Source: Pseudomonas helleri (GTDB taxonomy: Bacteria; Pseudomonadota; Gammaproteobacteria; Pseudomonadales; Pseudomonadaceae). From it: a DNA stretch of 64,000 bases. Under the pieces are notes generated by a model. That model worked only from the letters and a program-made list of their open reading frames with translations, was not told where the DNA came from and searched no databases. The stretch is taken from the NCBI RefSeq assembly GCF_001043025.1, contig NZ_JYLD01000001.1, positions 372,001-436,000 of the forward strand, written 5' to 3'. A program made the position numbers and the translations under genes. Below, in pieces: positions 56,999-64,000 of this stretch (its first letter is position 1; the number at the start of each line of letters is the position of its first letter).

Positions 56999-58660
56999 TT
57001 AGTGAAACAGCACCGCTGTTTTCTGCACCGTGACCCACACGCCCCACAACAGGGGAATGCCCACCGCCAACCACGCGGCAATGGTCAAGGGACGGCTGCC
57101 CGGCGCGGCTTTCCATTCCAGCGAGGTCGTCGTATCGGCGCCTTTGTCATGCCCCAGCGCTTGTTCAGCCGCCAGTTGCGCGTCGGTCATGAAGTACTTG
57201 TCAGCCACCGGGCGCACCAGCAGGTTGCAGATAAAGCCCAGCACCAGCAGGCCTGCCAAGATGTACAAGGTGATGTCATAGGCCGCCGCGCGTGGCACAC
57301 CGATGCTCAACTGGTACTCGCGCAGGTAGTTGACCAATACCGGCCCCAACACACCCGCCGCCGCCCAGGCGGTCAGCAAGCGACCGTGAATGGCCCCGAC
57401 CATTTGCGTGCCGAACAAGTCCGCCAAGTAAGCCGGCACCGTGGCAAAACCACCGCCGTACATGGACAAGATGATGCAGAACGCCGCCACAAACAGCGAC
57501 ACGTTGCCCAGATGCCCCAGGTTGGGAACCATCGCGTACAGCGCAAAGCCCAGCGCGAAGAACACAAAGTAGGTGTTTTTACGCCCCAGGTAGTCCGAGA
57601 ACGACGCCCAAAAGAATCGCCCGCCAATGTTGAACAAGCTCAACAAGCCGGTGAACCCGGCCGCGATGGCTGCGATCTGGCCCAGTTGCGCAGCGTCCAG
57701 CTGGCTGAACGACAGGTCGTTGCCCAGCAACTTGCCGGCGAACACCTCCTGCAACAACGGCGAGGCCATGCCCAGAATGCCGATACCGGCCGACACGTTC
57801 AGGCACAACACCAGCCACACCAAAGCAAACTGCGGTGTTTTCCAGGCCACACTCACGTGCACATGGCGCTTGGTGATCATCGAGTTGGCCACCTTGTTAG
57901 GCGAAGGCGTCCAGCCTGCGGGCTTCCAGCCGGTCGGCGGCACGCGGTACGACAAGGCACCACCGATCATGAACACGAAGTAAATCGCCGCCATCGCCAC
58001 AAAGCTCTGCCACACGCCCACGCCATCCGGACCGGCAAAATGCCCCATCAGCGCTGTCGCCAACGGCGCGCCTACCATGGCCCCGCCGCCGAAGCCCATG
58101 ATCGCCATGCCGGTGGCCATGCCGCGTTTGTCCGGGAACCACTTGATCAGCGTCGACACGGGCGAGATGTAACCCAGGCCCAGACCGATACCGCCGATTA
58201 CCCCCGAACCCAGCCACATCAGCCAGATCTGGTGGGTATAAATGCCCAGCGCCGAAATGAGCAGGCCGCCGCACCAGCACAGCGCCGATACCACACCCGC
58301 CTTGCGTGGCCCGGCATGTTCCAGCCAGCCGCCCCACACCGCTGCCGAGCAGCCCAGAAAAATGAAGAACAAGGTGTAAATCCAGCCGAGCATCGAGATC
58401 GGCCAGTCGCATTGCGATGAGAACACCTGCGCGATAAAACTCATGTCCGGTGCGCAAGCAACCGCTTGGGTGATGCCGACCGCTTTGGACAATGGCAGCC
58501 AAAACACGGAAAAACCGTAAGCCATGCCGATGCACAAGTGAATGGCCAACGCGGCGGGCGGTACCAGCCAGCGGTTGAAGCCGGGTTTTGCGATGATGCG
58601 TTCTTTGGACAAAAACGCAGGCTGCGAGGCAGGGCTGCCCGCGACAGTACTGGTTGTCAT
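56999..58660 (-). CDS. OFA-type MFS transporter
   Basis: A 553-residue major facilitator with about 12 membrane segments. The N-terminal half has a cytoplasmic loop motif GWLEHAGPRKAG, and a large central loop near residue 260 divides the halves. The C-terminal tail LLVRPVADKYFMTDAQLAAE (about residues 485-504) is typical of the oxalate/formate antiporter family, whose pseudomonad members are often annotated as carboxylate transporters. The ATG at 58660 has GGGGGAG upstream. Substrate unknown. Confidence 0.87.
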   Translation of the reverse strand: MTTSTVAGSPASQPAFLSKERIIAKPGFNRWLVPPAALAIHLCIGMAYGFSVFWLPLSKAVGITQAVACAPDMSFIAQVFSSQCDWPISMLGWIYTLFFIFLGCSAAVWGGWLEHAGPRKAGVVSALCWCGGLLISALGIYTHQIWLMWLGSGVIGGIGLGLGYISPVSTLIKWFPDKRGMATGMAIMGFGGGAMVGAPLATALMGHFAGPDGVGVWQSFVAMAAIYFVFMIGGALSYRVPPTGWKPAGWTPSPNKVANSMITKRHVHVSVAWKTPQFALVWLVLCLNVSAGIGILGMASPLLQEVFAGKLLGNDLSFSQLDAAQLGQIAAIAAGFTGLLSLFNIGGRFFWASFSDYLGRKNTYFVFFALGFALYAMVPNLGHLGNVSLFVAAFCIILSMYGGGFATVPAYLADLFGTQMVGAIHGRLLTAWAAAGVLGPVLVNYLREYQLSIGVPRAAAYDITLYILAGLLVLGFICNLLVRPVADKYFMTDAQLAAEQALGHDKGADTTTSLEWKAAPGSRPLTIAAWLAVGIPLLWGVWVTVQKTAVLFH

Positions 58661-58954
58661 TGTTATCTCCCCCATGGATGGAATGTTCCCCAGGTACGCT
58701 CAACCCCCGACTTTGGCGCCTTATAGCGCACAGCCATTTTGTAGGATTCAGATCAAGGCGAGACACTACGCCCTGGAAGCCCTGGAAAACGGACGGAGAT
58801 TACCATTTGAGCGTAGGCCAAAGCCTGCGCTGATGCGGTCTTTCATCGGCAAACTGTTCTGACACTATCCGCGCCCCAGTCCGTCATCGCGTGGCGCTAT
58901 ACTCAGCGGCTAAATTTGAAACTCACCTCCCAACAGACTTACAAGGACTCGCCC

Positions 58955-61168
58955 ATGAAAGCGTTCGGCAAAATCCTGGGTCTGGTGCTTCTCGGGTTGT
59001 TGCTGATCATCGTGGCGCTGGGCTTTGCCCTCAGCCACCTGTTCGATCCCAACGATTACAAAGACGAGATCCGCCAGATAGCCCGTGACAAAGCCCACAT
59101 TGAGCTGACCCTCAATGGCGACATCGGTTGGAGCCTCTTCCCGTGGCTTGGCCTGGAACTGCACGACGCCAGCGTGGCGACCCTGACAGCCCCCGACCAG
59201 CCTTTTGCCGACTTGCAAATGCTCGGCCTGTCAGTGCGGGTGCTGCCACTGCTGCGCAAAGAAGTGCAAATGAGCGACGTTCGGGTCGAAGGCCTGAACC
59301 TGCACCTGACCCGCGACAAAGACGGTCGCGGCAACTGGGAAGACATTGGCAAGCCTGCACCCGCTGCGCCCGGCACTGAAACAGCCGCCACCGACAGCAC
59401 CAAGCCTGCTGCCGCAGACACCGCCAGCCAGCCGATCAAGCTCGACATCGACAGCCTGACCGTGAACAACGCCCGCGTTGAATACAGCGACGAGCTGACC
59501 GGCAAGCAGTTCAGCGCCGAGAGCATCCAGCTGAGCACCGGCCCGGTTCATGAGGCCACCAGCATCCCGGTCAAACTGACCGCCTTTTTGGGCACCAACC
59601 AGCCAGTGATGCGGGTCAAGACCGAGCTCGATGGCAAGCTGCGCTTTGACCGCGTGCTAAAGCGCTATCAGCTTGAAGACATGAAGATCGTGGGCGAAGC
59701 CTCGGGCGAGCCGCTGCAAGGCAAAACCATGAACTTCTCGGCTTCAGGCCAGCTTTTGGTTGATATGGCAGCGAACGTCGCCGAATGGAGCAGCTTGAAG
59801 ATTTCTGCCAACCAGCTGCGCGCCCTCGGTGAACTCAAGGCCAACAGCCTCGACAAAACCCCGCAAATCAGCGGCGGTCTGTCGATTGCCCAGCTCGACC
59901 TGGCCAAGTTCCTCGACAGCATCGGCCAGCCCCTGCCCACTATGGCGCCGGGCAGCCTGAGCAAGTTCGAGCTGGTCACCCAGCTCTCCGCTACGCCGAC
60001 TAGCGTGAGCTTTGATGACCTCAAGCTGAACCTCGATGACAGCACCTTCAATGGCCGCATTGCCGTCGAAGACTTCGCCAAGCAAGCCCTGCGTATTCAG
60101 CTTAAAGGCGACACGTTCGACGCTGATCGCTACCTGCCGCCTAAATCAGCCGAATCCAATGGCGCCAAGGCTGCGCGTCAGGCCGAAGTGCAAGGCAGCG
60201 AAGCCAGCGCACTGACCGCCTCGGGTGACAGCCCGCTGCCGGATGCACCGACCAAGAGCGGCTGGAGCACCACCAAGATCATCCCCGTCGAGCGCCTGAA
60301 AACCCTGGACCTGAACGCCGACATCAGCTTTGGCCAACTGACCCTGAGCAAACTGCCCATCCAGAATGCTGCGCTCAAAGCCAACAGCAAAGACGGTGTG
60401 CTGACCCTCGAAAACCTCAGCGGCAGCCTCTACAAAGGCACGTTTGCCGCCAACGGCAGCCTGAATGTGCAGCCGGTGTTGCCGGTGGTCAAACTGCAAA
60501 CCCGCATCACCAGTGTGCCGGTTGAGAAGATCCTCCAGAGCCAGGGGCAAACATCGCCCGTCACCGGCTTGTTGACCCTCAACAGCAACGTGACCGGCAG
60601 CGGCAACAGCCAGAGCGCGCTGATCCAGAGCCTCAACGGCACCGCCAGCTTCGCCCTCAACAACGGCGCGCTGCTCAATGCCAACATTGAACAGCAACTG
60701 TGCAAAGCCATCTCCACGCTCAACCGCAAAACCCTGAGCGGCGCCCCGCTGGGCAAAGACACGCCCTTCAACGAACTCAAGGGCAGCCTGGTATTCCGTA
60801 ACGGCGTAGCCAGCAACCAGGACTTGGTGGTGCGCATTCCCGGCCTGAGCGTCAAAGGCGATGGCGACATCGACCTGCGCGTATTGGGCATGGACTACCG
60901 CATTGGCATCACCATCGAAGGCGACACCCGCCCCATGCCCGACCCGGCGTGCCAGGTGGGCAAAAACTTCGTCGGCATCGAGCTGCCCTTGCGCTGCCGT
61001 GGACCGCTTGAACTGGGCGCCAAGGCCTGCCGCCTGGACAAAGAAGGCTTGGGCAAAGTCGCCGTTAAAGCCGCCGGCAACAAACTGAGCGAGAAACTTG
61101 AAGAAAAACTCGGAGACAAAGTCAGCCCCGAACTCAAAGACGCGCTCAAAGGGCTGTTTAAACGATGA
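58955..61168 (+). CDS. AsmA-family envelope protein
   Basis: A 737-residue protein anchored by an N-terminal membrane segment (GLVLLGLLLIIVALGFAL, residues 9-26) with a large periplasmic part. The N-terminal YDPNDYKDEI region and the C-terminal domain near residue 560-700 match AsmA-like proteins, which bridge the inner and outer membranes and are thought to move phospholipids. AAGGA lies seven bases before the ATG. Its stop overlaps the mutY start. Confidence 0.9.
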   Translation: MKAFGKILGLVLLGLLLIIVALGFALSHLFDPNDYKDEIRQIARDKAHIELTLNGDIGWSLFPWLGLELHDASVATLTAPDQPFADLQMLGLSVRVLPLLRKEVQMSDVRVEGLNLHLTRDKDGRGNWEDIGKPAPAAPGTETAATDSTKPAAADTASQPIKLDIDSLTVNNARVEYSDELTGKQFSAESIQLSTGPVHEATSIPVKLTAFLGTNQPVMRVKTELDGKLRFDRVLKRYQLEDMKIVGEASGEPLQGKTMNFSASGQLLVDMAANVAEWSSLKISANQLRALGELKANSLDKTPQISGGLSIAQLDLAKFLDSIGQPLPTMAPGSLSKFELVTQLSATPTSVSFDDLKLNLDDSTFNGRIAVEDFAKQALRIQLKGDTFDADRYLPPKSAESNGAKAARQAEVQGSEASALTASGDSPLPDAPTKSGWSTTKIIPVERLKTLDLNADISFGQLTLSKLPIQNAALKANSKDGVLTLENLSGSLYKGTFAANGSLNVQPVLPVVKLQTRITSVPVEKILQSQGQTSPVTGLLTLNSNVTGSGNSQSALIQSLNGTASFALNNGALLNANIEQQLCKAISTLNRKTLSGAPLGKDTPFNELKGSLVFRNGVASNQDLVVRIPGLSVKGDGDIDLRVLGMDYRIGITIEGDTRPMPDPACQVGKNFVGIELPLRCRGPLELGAKACRLDKEGLGKVAVKAAGNKLSEKLEEKLGDKVSPELKDALKGLFKR

Positions 61169-62232
61169 GGGATGAGCAGTTCGCAAGTGCCGTGCTCGAT
61201 TGGTATGACCGCCACGGCCGCCACGACTTGCCCTGGCAACAGGGCATCACCCCTTATCGGGTGTGGGTCTCGGAAATCATGTTGCAGCAGACTCAAGTCA
61301 GCACCGTGCTCAACTACTTCGACCGCTTTATGGCGTCATTGCCAACGGTCGAAGCCTTGGCCGCAGCCCCCGAAGACGAAGTGCTGCACCTGTGGACCGG
61401 CCTGGGTTACTACACCCGCGCCCGCAATTTGCAAAAGACCGCGAAGATCGTCGTCGAGCAATACGGCGGCGAATTCCCGCGTGACGTTGAAAAACTGGTC
61501 GAACTGCCCGGCATTGGCCTGTCTACCGCCGGAGCAATTGCCAGCCTGAGCATGGGCCTGCGCGCGCCGATCCTCGACGGCAACGTCAAACGGGTGCTGG
61601 CCCGCTTTACCGCGCAAGAAGGCTACCCGGGCGAACCCAAGGTCGCCAAACAGCTGTGGGCCACCGCAGAACGCTTCACGCCCTATGACCGGGTCAACGC
61701 CTACACCCAGGCGATGATGGACATGGGCGCCACGCTCTGCACCCGCAGCAAGCCCAGTTGCCTGCTGTGCCCGCTGGAAACCCACTGCGAAGCGCACATG
61801 CTCGGCCTCGAAACACGCTACCCGATCCCCAAGCCGCGCAAAACCATCCCGCAAAAGCGCACGCTGATGCCGATGCTGGCCAACGCCGACGGCGAGATTC
61901 TGCTTTACCGCCGCCCGTCGACCGGTTTGTGGGGCGGCCTGTGGAGCCTGCCCGAGCTGGACGACTTCAATGACATCGAGTCGCTGGCCCAGCAACACGC
62001 GCTGGCCCTGGGCGAACATCACGAACTGCCCGGCCTGACCCACACCTTTAGCCACTTCCAACTGGCCATTGAGCCCTGGTTGATCCAGGTCCAGGAAGCT
62101 GGCCATCACGTGGCCGAGGCCGACTGGCTCTGGTATAACCTCGCCACCCCGCCGCGCCTGGGCCTTGCTGCCCCGGTGAAGAAGCTGCTCAAACGCGCAG
62201 CCGACCTAATCCACGCAGGAGAGACCTCATGA
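61165..62232 (+). CDS. mutY: Adenine DNA glycosylase MutY
   Basis: A 355-residue repair enzyme that removes adenine mispaired with 8-oxoguanine. The catalytic Glu is in [10 protein letters not shown] near residue 34, the helix-hairpin-helix is [13 protein letters not shown] with catalytic Asp in ILDGNVKRV near residue 135, and the four Cys of the iron-sulfur cluster (C-x6-C-x2-C-x5-C) lie near residues 192-208. The C-terminal MutT-like domain recognises 8-oxoguanine. It overlaps the asmA-like and yggX genes by four bases each. Confidence 0.97.
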   Translation: MRDEQFASAVLDWYDRHGRHDLPWQQGITPYRVWVSEIMLQQTQVSTVLNYFDRFMASLPTVEALAAAPEDEVLHLWTGLGYYTRARNLQKTAKIVVEQYGGEFPRDVEKLVELPGIGLSTAGAIASLSMGLRAPILDGNVKRVLARFTAQEGYPGEPKVAKQLWATAERFTPYDRVNAYTQAMMDMGATLCTRSKPSCLLCPLETHCEAHMLGLETRYPIPKPRKTIPQKRTLMPMLANADGEILLYRRPSTGLWGGLWSLPELDDFNDIESLAQQHALALGEHHELPGLTHTFSHFQLAIEPWLIQVQEAGHHVAEADWLWYNLATPPRLGLAAPVKKLLKRAADLIHAGETS

Positions 62233-62501
62233 CCCGCACCCTCATGTGCCGCAAATACAAAGAAGAACTGCCCGCCCTCGAGCGCGCCCCATTCCCGGGC
62301 GCCAAAGGTCAGGACATTTTCGACCACGTCTCGGCAAAAGCCTGGGCTGACTGGCAAAAACACCAAACCTTGCTGATCAACGAGAAGCGTTTGAACATGA
62401 TGAACGCCGAAGATCGAAAATATTTGCAGGGCGAGATGGATAAGTTCTTCAGCGGTGAAGAATATGCCAAAGCAGAAGGCTACGTTCCGCCGAGCGAGTA
62501 A
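62229..62501 (+). CDS. yggX: Fe(2+)-trafficking protein YggX
   Basis: A 90-residue protein ([21 protein letters not shown] at the start) that protects iron-sulfur clusters from oxidation. It keeps the single Cys7. Coupling to mutY by a four-base overlap is conserved and makes sense because MutY itself carries an iron-sulfur cluster. Confidence 0.96.
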   Translation: MTRTLMCRKYKEELPALERAPFPGAKGQDIFDHVSAKAWADWQKHQTLLINEKRLNMMNAEDRKYLQGEMDKFFSGEEYAKAEGYVPPSE

Positions 62502-62566
62502 ACCCCGGTTTTAAAGGGTTTGGTCCGTAAGCGACGGTAATAATTAAAATTTTTTGAAAAAAGTGT

Positions 62567-62602
62567 TTGACGGATCCTCGGAAAAAGCTTCTAATGCGCC
62601 CC
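62567..62602 (+). promoter_or_regulatory. Promoter of tRNA-Phe
   Basis: TTGACG and TCTAAT separated by 17 bases, then a GC-rich discriminator GCGCCCC, typical of growth-rate-controlled stable RNA genes. Confidence 0.75.
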
Positions 62603-62605
62603 GTT

Positions 62606-62681
62606 GCCCAGATAGCTCAGTCGGTAGAGCAGGGGATTGAAAATCCCCGTGTCGGCGGTTCGATTCCGTCTCTGGGCACCA
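62606..62681 (+). tRNA. tRNA-Phe (GAA)
   Basis: A 76-nucleotide cloverleaf. The acceptor stem GCCCAGA pairs with TCTGGGC, the anticodon loop reads GATTGAAAATC with anticodon GAA, the T loop is GTTCGATTC and the CCA end is encoded. Confidence 0.97.
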
Positions 62682-62691
62682 AAATACCGAG

Positions 62692-62727
62692 AAACCCCAA
62701 GGAACAATGTGTCCTTGGGGTTTTTTA
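62692..62727 (+). terminator. Terminator of tRNA-Phe
   Basis: AAACCCCAAGGA, loop ACAATGTG, complement TCCTTGGGGTTT and a T-run. Confidence 0.92.
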
Positions 62728-62803
62728 TTGCCTGCGATTTAATGGCGTCTGGACCATTTCTGGACCAAAACGCTTCGGCAGTGTGATTGAAAGCCATCCA
62801 ACG

Positions 62804-63015
62804 GACTTTCGGTACCGGACCCAAAACCGAATAGTTTTAATCTCATTTAAATTGTCAGTCTGAGAGACTCCCTCAGACACGCTGAGACACTGGCAATACA
62901 GTCCGCCCCAGCACAGCCCTTTTGTTCCCCCAGGCACACTACAGAGCCTCTGAGCACTCTCTGCTACCTCGCACTGCGAACACTAACTAGTCACGCGGTA
63001 TGCGCAGCACGGAAG
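62804..63015. repeat. Degenerate direct repeat, copy 1
   Basis: About 210 bases repeated at 63579-63790 in the same orientation, roughly four positions in five identical. Well conserved stretches include ACAGTCCGCCCCAGC and GTCACGCGGTATGCGC. Inside are short inverted elements (CTGAG and CTCAG). The stretch is gene-poor. I do not recognise the repeat; it could be a non-autonomous element or two remnants of a lost one. Confidence 0.75.
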
Positions 63016-63299
63016 CAGCGGCGTACCCCAAGATCGAATAGCAGGCTACCGAACGGCTACCTACCTCCTTGCAACGCTCTGTCACACTGATTTTCCGTTC
63101 AGCTGCCTGCGGCTGAGTTTTTCAGTTCGCGGAGCAGCGACGAGCGCTGATCGTGAGGAAACGGCAGGCTGAATCGTCCCAGCTTTAATAAGGACCCGAT
63201 AACTGCTGTTTGCCGCTCTTTACCGGCCGTTTCGGATCAACTGGCGACCCCGATGACGGACGCAAGTCGACCCATTGCGGACAGTCAGATTCATTTAGA

Positions 63300-63419
63300 A
63301 TGCTAGGGCGATTTAAACGCTCAACTCAGGAAGCTTATATCGTGCGCGAGTCAAAGCGCACAGCTCAACACAAGAAGATGAAAAAGGTTAAAGGGAAGGT
63401 CTTTCGAAAAGGTGATTAG
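63300..63419 (+). other. Short basic open frame between the repeats
   Basis: A 39-codon frame from ATG to TAG with a lysine-rich end (HKKMKKVKGKVFRKGD). There is no ribosome-binding site, and I see no family match. The surrounding bases 63430-63530 include TTCTGTTGAAAAAGTCGG, which resembles ends seen in some insertion sequences, so this may be debris of a mobile element. The rest of 62728-63863 holds no gene that I can support. Confidence 0.2.
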
Positions 63420-63578
63420 CGCGGAACAACAAAGTGAATCGCCCCGGTTTCATAGGTAACTCTGACTGGAAGCTTTTGGCCAATTCTGTTGAAAAAGTCG
63501 GTTCTTCCAGACTGCCCGTATACTAACCGCTGAAAGCGCCTTTTTTACGTGCCGCTATGCGAAATCTGAATCGCCCCA

Positions 63579-63790
63579 GACTTTCGGTACCAGGCCCAAA
63601 ACTGAATAGCTTTAATGTGATTTAAATCGTCAGGCTGAGAACCTCACTCAGACTAGCTGAGACGTCGGCAACACAGTCCGCCCCAGCGCAGCCCTTTCGC
63701 TCCCCCTGGCACGCCACAGGGCCTCTGGGCACTTTCTACCACCTCGCACTCCAGACGCTTACAAGTCACGCGGTATGCGCGGCAGCAGTG
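63579..63790. repeat. Degenerate direct repeat, copy 2
   Basis: Second copy of the repeat at 62804-63015, about 565 bases from the end of the first. The copies differ throughout rather than in one block, so they are old. Confidence 0.75.
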
Positions 63791-63863
63791 AAACCTATAT
63801 TCCTAGTGATCGACGCGATAGCCTGACGTTTGCACTACCTTTGGCCCGCGAGGGAGATAGGCC

Positions 63864-64000
63864 ATGTACTTCGCATTCCAAGAGACAGTGCAGGCGCTCG
63901 AAAAGGACATGATCACGATTGTTGGTTCCTCAATTTCCCCCTATTCTCTCAAGCTCAAAATAGGGGCCGGTGAAATGCCTGAAGACATAATGACCCTGAA
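63864..64000 (+). CDS. Start of an unrecognised gene (3' end outside window)
   Basis: ATG at 63864 with GGGAG seven bases upstream, and an open frame of 45 codons to the window end. The product begins MYFAFQETVQALEKDMITI and continues with a beta-rich SISPYSLKLKIG stretch. I do not recognise it. It lies beyond a gene-poor, repeat-flanked segment after tRNA-Phe, a common place for accessory genes. Confidence 0.5.
   Translation, partial: MYFAFQETVQALEKDMITIVGSSISPYSLKLKIGAGEMPEDIMTL

Noticed and set aside
62567..62863. Open frame through tRNA-Phe
   Set aside because: It covers the tRNA and its terminator.
62606..64000. Complete genomic island at tRNA-Phe
   Set aside because: No integrase gene and no second copy of the tRNA 3' end are visible in the window.

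Overview
The window is chromosomal DNA of a fluorescent Pseudomonas, most likely of the P. fluorescens group. The evidence is the gene content and order (hut cluster, pckA-hslO-hslR, rimB-rimK, ompR-envZ, glnA/ntrBC, the his cluster), the moderately GC-rich codon use, and about 14 REP-type palindromes of three families typical of that group. It is almost entirely core genome. No prophage, CRISPR array or intact insertion sequence was seen.

Layout. 1-10.5 kb: histidine utilisation. Minus strand: hutC-hutD, then hutU-hutH, a ProX/OpuA-type ABC transporter (hutX-hutW-hutV) and a second HutH-like protein cut by the window edge. hutF diverges on the plus strand. HutC-type operators and a sigma-54 promoter lie where the transcription units begin. 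10.6-14.1 kb: a RecQ-like helicase, a DUF1493-like protein, a RelE/RelB-type toxin-antitoxin pair and a decayed open frame. 14.1-30.3 kb: pckA, the redox and heat chaperones hslO and hslR, rimB-rimK, the envZ-ompR (amgS-amgR) two-component system, tex, a hotdog thioesterase, gshA, argA, argE and a CYTH/CHAD protein. 30.4-39.5 kb: two small lipoproteins, fbp, glgP, a YkgJ-like cysteine cluster protein, typA and thiI. 39.5-45.3 kb: nitrogen control, with glnA, a cupin lipoprotein, a DUF4124 protein, ntrB, ntrC and, downstream of ntrC, a sigma-54-driven small RNA made of three repeated hairpin modules (NrsZ type). 45.3-56.8 kb: trmL, secB, grxC, a rhodanese, gpmI, envC-ctpA-deacetylase (cell wall), a solute-binding protein, and hisB-hisH-DUF2164-hisA-hisF. 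57-62.7 kb: an OFA-type MFS transporter, an AsmA-family protein, mutY, yggX and tRNA-Phe. 62.7-64 kb: a gene-poor stretch with a degenerate direct repeat of about 210 bp, then the start of an unrecognised gene running off the end.

How the genes work together. Two sigma-54 circuits stand out. The hutU promoter combines a -24/-12 element with a HutC operator, so histidine breakdown answers both to urocanate and to a sigma-54 activator. The NtrBC circuit has NtrC boxes with -24/-12 promoters in front of glnA and ntrBC, and a very good -24/-12 promoter in front of the small RNA. Histidine catabolism supplies glutamate and ammonia, and glnA assimilates ammonia, so both clusters serve nitrogen economy.

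The most notable single observations are the HutH paralogue that lacks exactly the Ala-Ser-Gly triad from which the MIO cofactor is made, the three-module nrsZ gene, and the repeat-flanked gene-poor segment beyond tRNA-Phe. I did not find a clearly new multi-gene system. Start codons were chosen by ribosome-binding sites and family length, and several differ from the longest open frame (hutH, hutU, hutC with GTG; gshA and rimB with TTG).
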